From the NCBI GenBank assembly GCA_902514945.1, contig CABXSO010000009.1, positions 1-32,613 of the forward strand: a DNA stretch of 32,613 bases. The letters are read 5' to 3'. Positions 16,421-24,981 of the stretch are shown piece after piece. Within the stretch, counting starts at the first letter, position 1; the number at the start of each line of letters is the position of its first letter. The stretch comes from an uncultured Pelagibacteraceae bacterium. Lineage in GTDB: Bacteria > Pseudomonadota > Alphaproteobacteria > Pelagibacterales > Pelagibacteraceae. The translations under genes and the position numbers were made by a program. A model generated the notes under the pieces. That model did not search any database. It had not been told where the DNA came from and saw nothing but the letters and a program-made list of their open reading frames with translations.

Positions 16421-17626
16421 TTATAAATACTCTGGATTTAGCTTATTTTTAACAAACAACAAAAGAGCCGCTGATAAGGCAGTATAAATAAAAGATATTA
16501 AGGCTATCTGCTCTATTGAGAATCCAATATCTATTAATATGCCAAATAAAGCAGTGCCAAAAGCAGTAGAGAAAACCATCAAAGCCGTAGTTAAAGCTTT
16601 AATTGAACCAATATATCTTACACCATAAATTTCTGCCCAAGTTGAAGAGCCTAGGACGTTTGCGAGTCCATTTGAAATACCAATTAAACCTAAAAATATG
16701 TAAGCAGAATATGTAATATCAAAATACATAAGAACTACAGTGGAAATTAATAATGGAATATTCATAAAAATAAGTAATTTTCTACTCGTAAATTTATCAA
16801 TTAGAAATCCTGCAATTAATAGAGTTAATACTGACAAAATTGAGTAAACCATAAAAGATTGAGCGATTACATAAGTACCCCACCCTTTAGACTCTAAAAT
16901 AAAAGATTGATAAACAAATACACCCGTAACAATCCATGGCATCGCTAACATATTCAAACAAACGATATAAAATCGATAGTCTTTTAGAACTTCAATTCTT
17001 TTCCATTGTCTTATTTTTTCATTAAATACTTGTTGATTAGTCTCTTCTCTTGAGTCAAAGTTTAAGTTCTTTACCAAAATAAAAGAAGTAATTGGAAGAA
17101 ATATTAAAACTAATATTGAAATATATATCCATAGATTTTGCCAAGAAATAATAGTTAGTAAATATACTATTAAAATAGGTAATATAAATTCAGCAGTAGA
17201 AAGACCAAACCAGATCACACTTAAAGCTTTTCCTCTAGATTTTGTAAAATATCTAGATATTGTAGTAGTTGCAGTATGAGACATCATACCTTGACCTGAA
17301 AATCTCATAAGAAAAATTGCAATAAATAAAAAAGTTATTGAAGAAATTTTTGAAAAGAAAAAACAAGAAAAAGATAAAAGTATTGTAGCAAAAAACGCAA
17401 ATTTGAATATATTAATATCATCTATTTTCTTTCCAACCCAAATTAATAAAAAACCACTCAATAGAGTTGCAAATGAATAAATTGTTCCAAATTGTCCCTG
17501 TGTAATAGATAAAGTATCTCTTATACTAGAATTGAAAAGACCAAGAAAAAAACTCTGTCCAAAACTAGAAAAAAATGTAAGTATAAATCCGAATATAATT
17601 ACTTTTAAACTTAAACTTTTAAACAT
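16421..17626 (-). CDS. MFS transporter (12 TM)
   Basis: Major facilitator superfamily permease of 401 residues with about 12 hydrophobic segments and a charged central loop near 190-215 (REETNQQVFNEKIRQWKR). The N-half has the GxxxD-like loop between TM2 and TM3 (WVGKKIDD) and the FLMRFSGQGMMSH segment in TM4, typical of monocarboxylate/oxalate-formate-like MFS members. The substrate is not predictable. The start codon is only 11 bp from that of the divergent dehydrogenase at 17638, so the two may share a control region and perhaps a pathway. Confidence 0.85.
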   Translation of the reverse strand: MFKSLSLKVIIFGFILTFFSSFGQSFFLGLFNSSIRDTLSITQGQFGTIYSFATLLSGFLLIWVGKKIDDINIFKFAFFATILLSFSCFFFSKISSITFLFIAIFLMRFSGQGMMSHTATTTISRYFTKSRGKALSVIWFGLSTAEFILPILIVYLLTIISWQNLWIYISILVLIFLPITSFILVKNLNFDSREETNQQVFNEKIRQWKRIEVLKDYRFYIVCLNMLAMPWIVTGVFVYQSFILESKGWGTYVIAQSFMVYSILSVLTLLIAGFLIDKFTSRKLLIFMNIPLLISTVVLMYFDITYSAYIFLGLIGISNGLANVLGSSTWAEIYGVRYIGSIKALTTALMVFSTAFGTALFGILIDIGFSIEQIALISFIYTALSAALLLFVKNKLNPEYL

Positions 17627-17637
17627 ATTAAAAAATT

Positions 17638-18507
17638 ATGAGTTGTAACGTTGCTTTCATAGGTCTTGGTGTCATGGGTTATCCAATGGCTGGTTATATA
17701 TCAAAAGGTGGACATAATGTAACTGTTTTTAACAGAACAAAATCCAAAGCTGAAAAATGGATTAAAGAATTTAAAGGAGAAATAGCTAACACACCAGCCG
17801 AAGCTGCAAAGGATGCTGAATATATTTTTACATGTGTAGGAAATGATAATGATTTAAGAGAAGTAACTTTTGGAGACAACGGTGCATTTAAAACAATCAA
17901 AAAAGGCGCGGTTTTTATTGATAACACAACTGCCTCTGCAACAATTGCAAGAGAGATACATGCGTATGCAAAAAAAAATGGATTTGGTGCATTAGATGCG
18001 CCAGTATCAGGAGGTCAAGCTGGTGCAGAGAATGGTGCATTGACAGTTATGATCGGTGGTGATGAAGCTGACTTTGATAAAGCAAAAGATAAAATTAATT
18101 GTTACAGTAAAAAAATGAAACTACTTGGTCGTCCAGGAAATGGACAGCTTGCTAAAATGGTTAATCAAATTTGTATTGCAGGTTTAGTACAAGGTTTATC
18201 TGAAGCTATTAATTTTGGAATGAAAGCTGGATTAAATATGGAGGATGTAATTGAGGTTATTTCAAAAGGTGCAGCACAATCTTGGCAGATGGAAAATAGA
18301 TATAAAACTATGATTGATGATAAATTTGATTTTGGTTTTGCTGTTGATTGGATGAGAAAAGATTTAAAAATTGCAATGGATGAGGCTAAAAATAATGGCT
18401 CATTGTTACCTATAACCGAATTAGTTGATAAATATTACGGAGAGGTACAAGGAATGGGTGGTAATCGTTGGGATACTTCAAGCTTAATAAAAAGATTTAG
18501 AAAGTAA
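17638..18507 (+). CDS. beta-hydroxyacid dehydrogenase (3-hydroxyisobutyrate dehydrogenase family)
   Basis: NAD(P)-dependent oxidoreductase of the family containing 3-hydroxyisobutyrate dehydrogenase, tartronate semialdehyde reductase (GarR) and succinic-semialdehyde/glyoxylate reductases. The Rossmann motif GLGVMG is at 9-14, NRTKSKAE follows strand 2 (suggesting NADP preference), the substrate motif DAPVSGGQAGAENGAL spans 120-135, and the catalytic Lys173 is in GNGQLAKMVNQ, with Asn176 as partner. The length of 289 aa is standard. Exact substrate is open. It is followed closely by the PNPOx-like gene (3-bp gap), so it heads a small plus-strand operon. Confidence 0.88.
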   Translation: MSCNVAFIGLGVMGYPMAGYISKGGHNVTVFNRTKSKAEKWIKEFKGEIANTPAEAAKDAEYIFTCVGNDNDLREVTFGDNGAFKTIKKGAVFIDNTTASATIAREIHAYAKKNGFGALDAPVSGGQAGAENGALTVMIGGDEADFDKAKDKINCYSKKMKLLGRPGNGQLAKMVNQICIAGLVQGLSEAINFGMKAGLNMEDVIEVISKGAAQSWQMENRYKTMIDDKFDFGFAVDWMRKDLKIAMDEAKNNGSLLPITELVDKYYGEVQGMGGNRWDTSSLIKRFRK

Positions 18508-18510
18508 AGT

Positions 18511-19110
18511 ATGCAGCCAGCGTACTATGAAGATTTAGATGAAATTCAAAATAAATATTGGTCTATGTTGGATGATGCTGTAACCAACAGAAGTTCACCA
18601 TTTAGAATTCCAGTCTTCATTTGCAGTCATCAAAATGAAGTTGATGGTAGAATAGTTGTCTTACGTAAATCAGACAGAGAAAGTAATCTCTTACAGTTTC
18701 ACACTGACTTAAGATCTTCAAAAGTGGATATTCTGAAAAATAATAAAAATGCCTCTTTAGTTTTCTATGATAAAGAAGAAAAGATACAACTAAGAGTAAA
18801 AGTAGAGTGTGAGGTTAATAATCAAAATTCTATAACTGAAGAGTCTTGGAAAAAAACTCAACATATAAGTAGACGTTGCTATTTGACTGATAGTCCTCCA
18901 GGGACTACATCAAATAATCCAACATCAGGAATGATATCTAAATTAGAAGATTTTGATTATACCATGGAACAAAGTGAAGAAGGTTATAAAAACTTTACTG
19001 TGATTAGATGTAAAGTTAAATCTGTTGAATGGCTATATCTTGCCGCTAAAGGACATCGAAGAGCAAAGTTTGATTTAGATTCAAACAAAAAAGATTGGTT
19101 AGTTCCATAA
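18511..19110 (+). CDS. pyridoxamine 5'-phosphate oxidase-like flavoprotein
   Basis: A 199-residue FMN-binding split-barrel protein related to pyridoxamine-phosphate oxidase. Visible elements are the first strand segment VDGRIVVLRKSD, the LQFHTDLRSSKVDIL phrase at the FMN site, and a C-terminal VEWLYLAAKGHRRAKFD...WLVP that matches the WxxxxxRxH/HRRxxF end of the Alr4036-like PNPOx group rather than true PdxH (which has RLHDR). PLP salvage is possible, but an uncharacterised FMN reductase or oxidase is as likely. It sits between a hydroxyacid dehydrogenase and an outer-membrane-like protein with 1-3 bp gaps. Confidence 0.8.
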   Translation: MQPAYYEDLDEIQNKYWSMLDDAVTNRSSPFRIPVFICSHQNEVDGRIVVLRKSDRESNLLQFHTDLRSSKVDILKNNKNASLVFYDKEEKIQLRVKVECEVNNQNSITEESWKKTQHISRRCYLTDSPPGTTSNNPTSGMISKLEDFDYTMEQSEEGYKNFTVIRCKVKSVEWLYLAAKGHRRAKFDLDSNKKDWLVP

Positions 19111-19111
19111 A

Positions 19112-19822
19112 ATGACTCAGATAAACAAAAAAATTTTAACAATGTTAACAATTATTTTTTTAAAATATTCATATGTTTATGCTGAAAATAAGAATGAATT
19201 ATCAATAGGTATTGCAGTTGGAAATGGTATTATGGAAAATGTAAAAGGAATGCATGGTCCTACAGAAAATAATCCTGGTACAAATGTAAAAGGCCTAGTT
19301 TTAGATGATGATAGTTTAAATACAATATATTCACTAAGTATCGATTATAATAAATCTTTAAATGACAATTTATACATAAACTCTGGAATTGCATTTGCTC
19401 GTCATTATACGGGGGATACTAGCATTACTTTTGATGGAGGTGGTAATTCATCATTCCCTGATATTCATTTTAGAGGTTTGGCTTTAGAATTAGGTCCAAG
19501 TTATAGATTTAATGAAATTGTAAATTTCACACCTTATGTAGGTTTGAATGCCTCAGCCTTTTTAGGTTTTCAGTCAGATACAAACTTTGGTGTTAACTCA
19601 GGTACATATGGAGAAGGAGGTGCAGAAACATTTGTAGAATGTTATGGTATTACTCCAAACTTAGGGTTTTTTAAAAGTTCTGGTATTTTTAAAGGTTATG
19701 GCTTTTCAATAGAAAATTTAAAACTAGAATGTGATAACGATCATATGAGAAGTATGACAGAGGGTTATGAAGCTGATTTCGATATTATTCAATATCGAAT
19801 TGATTACAGAATATTTTTTTAA
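19112..19822 (+). CDS. exported outer-membrane beta-barrel-like protein
   Basis: A 236-residue protein with an N-terminal signal peptide (MTQINKKILTMLTIIFL..., cleavage probable after VYA near residue 24). The mature part alternates short hydrophobic and polar stretches, as in small OmpA/OmpW-like barrels: LSIGIAVGNGI, LYINSGIAFARHY, LALELGPSYRF, FTPYVGLNASAFLGF, and a C-terminal strand RIDYRIFF ending in Phe, the usual outer-membrane insertion signal. The specific family is not recognised. It starts 1 bp after the PNPOx-like gene stop, which suggests co-transcription. Confidence 0.65.
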   Translation: MTQINKKILTMLTIIFLKYSYVYAENKNELSIGIAVGNGIMENVKGMHGPTENNPGTNVKGLVLDDDSLNTIYSLSIDYNKSLNDNLYINSGIAFARHYTGDTSITFDGGGNSSFPDIHFRGLALELGPSYRFNEIVNFTPYVGLNASAFLGFQSDTNFGVNSGTYGEGGAETFVECYGITPNLGFFKSSGIFKGYGFSIENLKLECDNDHMRSMTEGYEADFDIIQYRIDYRIFF

Positions 19823-19844
19823 TTAAAAAATTAATTTAGAATAT

Positions 19845-20285
19845 TCATTTTTCAATAGCCGCTAATTTTTTCTTTAATTTTGCAGGTAAATTTGCAAACC
19901 ACTGTTTCTCTTTGCCTGACTCTGGTAAAACAGCTCCGTATTCAATCATTTGAGATGGGGGAAGATCATCAATATAAACCCATACTTGAGTTTCATCTAA
20001 TTTGGAATTTTTTACTAATACATGTTTTAAATCTGAAATTAATTTGTCTTTGACCTCTTTTGATCGACCTGCTCTAATTTGGCCAAGTAAAAATAAAGAT
20101 GGCTCTTTAACTTTTTTTCCACCCATAAAATGATTATTTTTTTTTGTTTTATTAAATATTACTTGTGCAAAATATGTATTCGCACCAGTTACTACATTAT
20201 GAACTTTTGTAATTCCTTCAGCTAATTTTTTTTGTTGTTTAGATGAAATATTAAAGTTCGAATTTGTTACCGTATAAGTTGGCAT
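19845..20285 (-). CDS. tautomerase superfamily protein, cis-3-chloroacrylate dehalogenase (cis-CaaD)-like
   Basis: A 146-residue protein that begins MPTYTV, giving the N-terminal catalytic Pro after Met removal. Compared from memory with cis-CaaD, every catalytic residue known for that enzyme is present at the same number in the mature protein: Pro1, His28 (KVHN), Arg70 and Arg73 (IRAGRS), Tyr103 (VWVY) and Glu114 (IEYG). The C-terminal phrase GKEKQWFANL also matches. Known relatives hydrate or dehalogenate 3-substituted acrylates or acetylenecarboxylates; the Corynebacterium relative Cg10062 has all six residues yet is a poor dehalogenase, so chlorinated substrates should not be assumed. It is followed, with a 5-bp gap on the same strand, by a gamma-carbonic anhydrase-like gene upstream in transcription. 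Confidence 0.88.
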   Translation of the reverse strand: MPTYTVTNSNFNISSKQQKKLAEGITKVHNVVTGANTYFAQVIFNKTKKNNHFMGGKKVKEPSLFLLGQIRAGRSKEVKDKLISDLKHVLVKNSKLDETQVWVYIDDLPPSQMIEYGAVLPESGKEKQWFANLPAKLKKKLAAIEK

Positions 20286-20290
20286 TTTAC

Positions 20291-20803
20291 TTAAAATATA
20301 GAATTAGAGTACTTTTTCCAATTGTCTTGATAGTGTTTTGTGTTTTCAGTTATTGCTTTTTTTTCATCCTCAGTAAGCTCTCTCACAATTTTTCCAGGAG
20401 AACCAATTACTAAAGAGTTATCAGGTATTTCTTTATTTTCAGTAATTAAAGCCTTAGCACCAATGATACAATTTTTTCCAATCTTTGCATTGTTAAGTAT
20501 AACTGCACCAATTCCTATCAAACTATTTTCTCCAATTGTGCAACCGTGTAACATAACCATATGGCCTATCGTAACATTTTTTCCAACCTTTAACGGATAT
20601 CCAGGGTCTGTATGTAAAACACATCCATCTTGAACATTAGAACCTTCACCTATATGAATATTTTCTACATCACCTCTTAAAGTTGCATTAAACCAGATAC
20701 TAGAATTTTTTTCTAGGGTAACATCACCTATTATAGTTGCATTAGGCGCTACCCAATTTTCGCCAGAGTTTTTTGGTTTTTTATCTTTTAAATCGTAAAA
20801 CAT
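20291..20803 (-). CDS. gamma-carbonic anhydrase-like left-handed beta-helix protein (YrdA/PaaY type)
   Basis: A 170-residue trimeric left-handed beta-helix protein, with hexapeptide repeats covering about residues 18-125 and a C-terminal helix. The three zinc ligands of gamma-class carbonic anhydrases are present: H64 (VLHTD), H81 and H86 (GHMVMLHG). The conserved VENIHIGEGSNVQDG phrase precedes them. Members of this subgroup are variously carbonic anhydrases, thioesterases (PaaY) or uncharacterised; the proton-shuttle Glu of the Methanosarcina Cam enzyme is not evident. The gene is divergent from the thioredoxin-fold gene, with only 20 bp between start codons. Confidence 0.88.
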   Translation of the reverse strand: MFYDLKDKKPKNSGENWVAPNATIIGDVTLEKNSSIWFNATLRGDVENIHIGEGSNVQDGCVLHTDPGYPLKVGKNVTIGHMVMLHGCTIGENSLIGIGAVILNNAKIGKNCIIGAKALITENKEIPDNSLVIGSPGKIVRELTEDEKKAITENTKHYQDNWKKYSNSIF

Positions 20804-20823
20804 AATTTATATATTACTACATT

Positions 20824-21378
20824 ATGCCCATACAAACTCCAATATGTGATTTTGGTCAAAAAGCACATGACTTTAAGCTTAAATCAACAGAAGGTACGAT
20901 ACTTTCTTTAACTGAAATTAAAGGTGAAAAGGGAACATTGGTCATGTTTATCTGTAATCACTGTCCATATGTTAAAGCAGTAACAAAAGACATTGTTGAA
21001 GATTGTAAAAAATTAAAAGATATCGGTATCAACTCAGTAGCTATTTGTGCTAATGATGCTAAAAATTATCCTGAAGATTCATATGAAAATATGATTAAAT
21101 TTTCGAAAGAAAACCAATTTGGTTTCCCATATTTAGTTGATGAAACTCAAGAAGTTGCAAAAACTTATGATGCAGTATGTACCCCAGATTTTTTTGGTTA
21201 TAATAAAGATTTGGAACTTCAATACAGGGGAAGAGTAAGAGAACTCAAAAAATTAATTCCAGTTAGAGATGGAGATAGTGATCTTTTAAAAGCCATGATA
21301 CAAGTTGCTGATACTAATAAAGGACCTGAAAACCAAATTCCTAGTGCTGGATGTGGTATTAAGTGGAAAACTGATTAA
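20824..21378 (+). CDS. thioredoxin-fold AhpC/TSA-family protein with CxxC
   Basis: A cytosolic 184-residue redoxin. It has the peroxiredoxin-like N-terminus ICDFGQKAHDFKLKSTEG, then FICNHCPYV with a vicinal Cys44-x-x-Cys47 pair, a third Cys in VCTPDFF (C119) followed by the expected cis-proline, and a fourth near the C-terminus (SAGCGIKWK). This pattern is common in bacterial 'thioredoxin family proteins' whose partners are unknown; they may be thiol oxidoreductases or peroxidases. There is no signal peptide. It overlaps the start of the GT4 gene by 1 bp (TAATG). Confidence 0.85.
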   Translation: MPIQTPICDFGQKAHDFKLKSTEGTILSLTEIKGEKGTLVMFICNHCPYVKAVTKDIVEDCKKLKDIGINSVAICANDAKNYPEDSYENMIKFSKENQFGFPYLVDETQEVAKTYDAVCTPDFFGYNKDLELQYRGRVRELKKLIPVRDGDSDLLKAMIQVADTNKGPENQIPSAGCGIKWKTD

Positions 21379-22460
21379 TGTATCTTATTGTGACAAGAGC
21401 ATTCCCACCAGAATTGGGTGGAATGCAAAGTTTGATGTGGGGCTTATCCCGTGAAATGTCAAAAAATTTTATGATTAAAGTTTTTGCAGATTATTACGAA
21501 AATCATAAAGATTTTGATGAACAAGCAAGTTTTTCGATTGAAAGAGTTGGTGGAATAAAATTTTTAAGAAAAATTAGAAAAGCTCAATTGATTAATGAAT
21601 TTTTAAAAGACAATAAAGTTAAGGGCATCATTGCTGATCACTGGAAAAGTTTAGAGTTAATAAAAACTGATAAAAAAAAGTATTGTTTAATTCATGGTAA
21701 GGAGATCAATCACCCCGTTGGGAGCTCATTAAATAAAAGAATTATAAAAATTCTGAACAATGTTGAAAAAGTAATTGCAAATTCTGATTACACAAAGAAT
21801 TTAGCAATAAATAATGGTGTAGAACAAGATAAAGTTATAGTTATAAATCCTGGAGTTGACCCAGTTCAAATACTGAATAAAAAATCTCTAGAGAAAGTCG
21901 AAAGTTTATTAAAAGTAAAAACACCAAGATTAATTACTGTTTCTAGATTTGATAAAAGAAAAAATCATGAAAAGATGATTATGGCACTAAGAAATTTAAA
22001 ACAATTATACCCTGATATTGTTTATATTTGCATTGGTTATGGTGATGAGGAGGAAAATATAAGAAAATTAGTTGAAGAATTAGACCTAACCTCACAAGTA
22101 ATGTTTTTTAAAGACATAAGCACTGATTTGAAGAATACTTTACTGGCTAAATCAAATATTTTTGTAATGCCATCTATAATACATAAAAATTCTGTGGAGG
22201 GTTTTGGAATAGCTTATGTCGAAGCTGCACAATATGGAATTCCTTCCCTTGGAGGAAAAGATGGTGGTGCATCGGATGCTATTCAACACAATAAAACTGG
22301 ATTAATTTGTGATGGGAACAATCTAGATGAGATTTATTCATCATTAAACTCAATGATTGAAAATAAAAGACACATTGAGCTTGGGAAAAATGCCAAAGAG
22401 TATGTTTCAAAATTTCAATGGGACAAAACTTTAGAAAAATACAAAAAAATTCTTAATTAA
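21378..22460 (+). CDS. glycosyltransferase family 4
   Basis: GT-B fold retaining glycosyltransferase of 360 residues. The acceptor-side N-terminus contains FPPELGGMQSL (9-19), typical of GT4. The donor half begins near PRLITVSRFDKRKNHE (183-198), and the nucleotide-sugar motif EGFGIAYVEA (274-283) carries the conserved Glu pair. It probably adds a sugar to lipopolysaccharide, capsule or a glycolipid; donor and acceptor are unknown. It sits in a small glycan group with the GT9 and DUF6165 genes. Its end overlaps the convergent GT9 gene by 4 bp. Confidence 0.9.
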   Translation: MYLIVTRAFPPELGGMQSLMWGLSREMSKNFMIKVFADYYENHKDFDEQASFSIERVGGIKFLRKIRKAQLINEFLKDNKVKGIIADHWKSLELIKTDKKKYCLIHGKEINHPVGSSLNKRIIKILNNVEKVIANSDYTKNLAINNGVEQDKVIVINPGVDPVQILNKKSLEKVESLLKVKTPRLITVSRFDKRKNHEKMIMALRNLKQLYPDIVYICIGYGDEEENIRKLVEELDLTSQVMFFKDISTDLKNTLLAKSNIFVMPSIIHKNSVEGFGIAYVEAAQYGIPSLGGKDGGASDAIQHNKTGLICDGNNLDEIYSSLNSMIENKRHIELGKNAKEYVSKFQWDKTLEKYKKILN

Positions 22461-23398
22461 TTCAAAAAATTAATTAATCTATCAAAAACTTTTTCTGCGC
22501 TTAAATTATTAAGATCTGTAACTTCAATTGCTTTAAAATTTTCTCTTTCAATACTGACTTTATAAGCTGTTGTATGTTTTCCAAACAAAGTTAAACCTTT
22601 CACTCCCACATGAGCTGCAATATGGGCAGGTCCAGTATCATTTGCAATAACAAAAGAGCTATCTTTTATTAAGGAAGTTAATTGAGAAATATCAAGTGCT
22701 TTTCCATTATCTAATAAGGCTAGAGCATTTATTTCGTTTGCATAATTTATCTCGGAAGGACCTGGGGCTATAACAATTTTATACTCATCCCCAAATTTAT
22801 TCAAAATGAGTTTTATAAGATCATTATAATAGGGCCATTTCTTAATATTTAGATGGGGTGAACAAAATGGAAATAATAAAATAAATTTATTCAATTTAAA
22901 ATTATTCTTAATTCCACTTATCTCAGAACACGCCCAACTAAAATCAGGATTTAAGGTATAAGTTGTTTTTAATCCTGAGGTTTGCAATTGATGATTAAAT
23001 CTGTCTAGAACAGAGTGTTTATCAAATTCCTTTTTATTTATTACCTTAGGTAAGGTTGTAATTGAGCTAGACCAGGTTTCTTTTTTTGCTTTAGGAAAAA
23101 GAATATTCTTATAAAAATTTGTTCTTGAAGAATTTTGAAGGTCATAAACTTTTGAAAAACTATGTTTCTTTAGTTCTCTCATTAAAAAGTATAAGTAGAT
23201 AAGATTATATTTTGGTAATCTTTTATCTAGAATTACCTCATGAATGAATGGATTTTTTTTGAATACTTCTAAATAAGCTTTTGTAGTTAGTAAATAAATT
23301 CGATCATTTTTATGATTTTCAGATATGTCTTGAATTGCACCACTCGCTTGAGCTATATCTCCTAATGATCCGTGTTTAATAATTAAAATATTAGACAT
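22457..23398 (-). CDS. glycosyltransferase family 9 (heptosyltransferase-like)
   Basis: A 313-residue GT-B fold transferase of the ADP-heptose:LPS heptosyltransferase family. The N-terminal ILIIKHGSLGDIAQASGAI (4-22) is the classic GT9 opening, and the donor-binding NDTGPAHIAAHVG (253-265) is the family's C-terminal signature. It likely transfers heptose or a related sugar onto the lipid A core at the inner face of the inner membrane. Its start is 32 bp from the divergent DUF6165 gene. Confidence 0.9.
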   Translation of the reverse strand: MSNILIIKHGSLGDIAQASGAIQDISENHKNDRIYLLTTKAYLEVFKKNPFIHEVILDKRLPKYNLIYLYFLMRELKKHSFSKVYDLQNSSRTNFYKNILFPKAKKETWSSSITTLPKVINKKEFDKHSVLDRFNHQLQTSGLKTTYTLNPDFSWACSEISGIKNNFKLNKFILLFPFCSPHLNIKKWPYYNDLIKLILNKFGDEYKIVIAPGPSEINYANEINALALLDNGKALDISQLTSLIKDSSFVIANDTGPAHIAAHVGVKGLTLFGKHTTAYKVSIERENFKAIEVTDLNNLSAEKVFDRLINFLN

Positions 23399-23430
23399 AT
23401 TTATAACAAGATAGCACAGTATTAAATTTT

Positions 23431-23820
23431 ATGAATAAAATTATAGTTGAAGTTTCGATAGGTGAACTCTTAGATAAAATTTCAATTTTAGAAATCAAAC
23501 AAGAAAAAATTAAAGATACAGAAAAACTAAAATTTATCAACAACGAACACTCTATTTTAAAAAATCAGCTCGATAAGTATGTAAAATCTGATGATAAACT
23601 TAATGACCTTTATCAATCGCTCAAAGAAATAAATTCTAAACTATGGGTAATTGAGGATGATAAAAGACAATGTGAAAAAGAAAAAGATTTTGGCGAAAAA
23701 TTTATTAAACTTTCAAGGGACGTTCATTTTCTTAATGATGATCGAGCAAAAATAAAATTAAAAATTAATAATCACACCGGTTCAGTTATAAAAGAGATAA
23801 AAGAATATACTAGTTACTAA
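23431..23820 (+). CDS. DUF6165 family protein
   Basis: A 129-residue soluble, highly helical and charged protein. VSIGELLDKISILEIKQEKI at the N-terminus, the central LWVIEDDKRQCEKEKDFGEKFIKLSRDV, and the C-terminal NNHTGSVIKEIKEYTSY match what I know of DUF6165. Heptad-like spacing suggests a coiled coil. Genes of this family often lie beside LPS or O-antigen glycosyltransferases, as here between a GT9 gene and a hydrolase, but no biochemical function is known to me. Confidence 0.75.
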   Translation: MNKIIVEVSIGELLDKISILEIKQEKIKDTEKLKFINNEHSILKNQLDKYVKSDDKLNDLYQSLKEINSKLWVIEDDKRQCEKEKDFGEKFIKLSRDVHFLNDDRAKIKLKINNHTGSVIKEIKEYTSY

Positions 23821-23829
23821 ATAATTCTA

Positions 23830-24981
23830 ATGGCCCTTCATTTTTCAAAAGAGGAGTTTTCTCGCAGAAAAAGTAAAGTTTTAAATTTGATGCAAGAGCA
23901 AAATCTTGATGCTCTTTTGATGTTTAGACAAGAGTCCATGTATTGGTTAACTGGATACGATACCTTTGGTTATGTTTTTTTTCAGACATTGGTTTTAGAT
24001 AATAGTGGAAATATAATACTGCTCACAAGAGCTCCTGATTTAAGACAGGCTCAAAATACATCCAACATAGAAGATATTAGGATATGGGTTGATAAAGATG
24101 GATCAAATCCAACTGATGATCTTAAAGCTATTTTAAATGAATTAAATCTTAAAGAAAAAAAATTAGGAATTGAGTATGAGGCTTATGGTTTGACTGGTCG
24201 TAATGCTCTTCGATTAAACAAATCTTTAGAGCATTATTGTTCTCTTGAGGATAAATCAGACTTAATAACAAAATTACGAGTTGTAAAATCTAAAGAGGAA
24301 ATTGTTTACGTTAAAAAAGCTGCTGAGCTTGCGGATAAAGCTTTAGATGAAGTATGGAAACATGCAAAAGCTGGAGTGAGTGAGTCTAAGATATTAGCAG
24401 AAATGAATAAAGTTATATTCGAGGGTGGTGGAGATTATCCTGCAAATGAATTTATAATTGGTTCTGGTAAAAATGCACTGCTTTGTCGTTATCAAGCAGA
24501 AAAACAAATTTTAGATAAAAGAGATCAATTAACTATTGAATGGGCTGGTACTTATAGACATTACCACTCGGCAATGTTTAGGACAATTCCTATTGGTAAA
24601 GCAAATCCTAAGCATTATAAAATGCATGAAGCATGTGTTGAAGCTCTTAAAAATTGCGAGAGTAAATTAAAACCTGGGAATAAAGTTGGAGAAGTTTTTG
24701 ATATTCACGCAAAAACATTTGATGACCTTGGTTTTAATAAAGCTCGAATGAACGCGTGTGGTTACTCATTAGGAAATACTTTTTCTCCAAACTGGATGGA
24801 TTGGCCAATGCTATATACAAATAATCCTTATGTAATTCAGCCTGGAAATATTTTTTTTATGCATATGATTTTAATGGATTCAGAAAATCAATTAGCTATG
24901 AATTTAGGTGAAACTTATTTAGTTACAGGAGATGGTAATGAAAGACTCGGTAAACAAAAGTTAGATTTAGTAGTACTTTAA
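23830..24981 (+). CDS. M24/creatinase-fold hydrolase without metal ligands (ectoine hydrolase/creatinase-like)
   Basis: A 383-residue pita-bread-fold protein: N-terminal creatinase domain (about 1-140), then the M24 catalytic domain (155-375). It belongs to the M24 family, but all five canonical metal ligands are replaced: D to E237, D to A248 (in SAMFRT), H to Y312 (in ACGYSLG), E to Q337 (in VIQPGN) and E to G360. This resembles creatinase and ectoine hydrolase (DoeA/EutD), which act without a metal; His residues in TYRHYHS (H244, H246) and the GYSLGNTFSPNWMDWP block are candidates for catalysis. So a hydrolase of a small amidino, amide or cyclic amine compound is more likely than a Xaa-Pro peptidase. 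It converges with the ABC permease genes (4-bp overlap). Confidence 0.82.
   Translation: MALHFSKEEFSRRKSKVLNLMQEQNLDALLMFRQESMYWLTGYDTFGYVFFQTLVLDNSGNIILLTRAPDLRQAQNTSNIEDIRIWVDKDGSNPTDDLKAILNELNLKEKKLGIEYEAYGLTGRNALRLNKSLEHYCSLEDKSDLITKLRVVKSKEEIVYVKKAAELADKALDEVWKHAKAGVSESKILAEMNKVIFEGGGDYPANEFIIGSGKNALLCRYQAEKQILDKRDQLTIEWAGTYRHYHSAMFRTIPIGKANPKHYKMHEACVEALKNCESKLKPGNKVGEVFDIHAKTFDDLGFNKARMNACGYSLGNTFSPNWMDWPMLYTNNPYVIQPGNIFFMHMILMDSENQLAMNLGETYLVTGDGNERLGKQKLDLVVL

Noticed and set aside
20340..20633. Plus-strand open frame opposite the gamma-carbonic anhydrase-like gene
   Set aside because: It mirrors the hexapeptide repeats of the real gene; no independent coding evidence.
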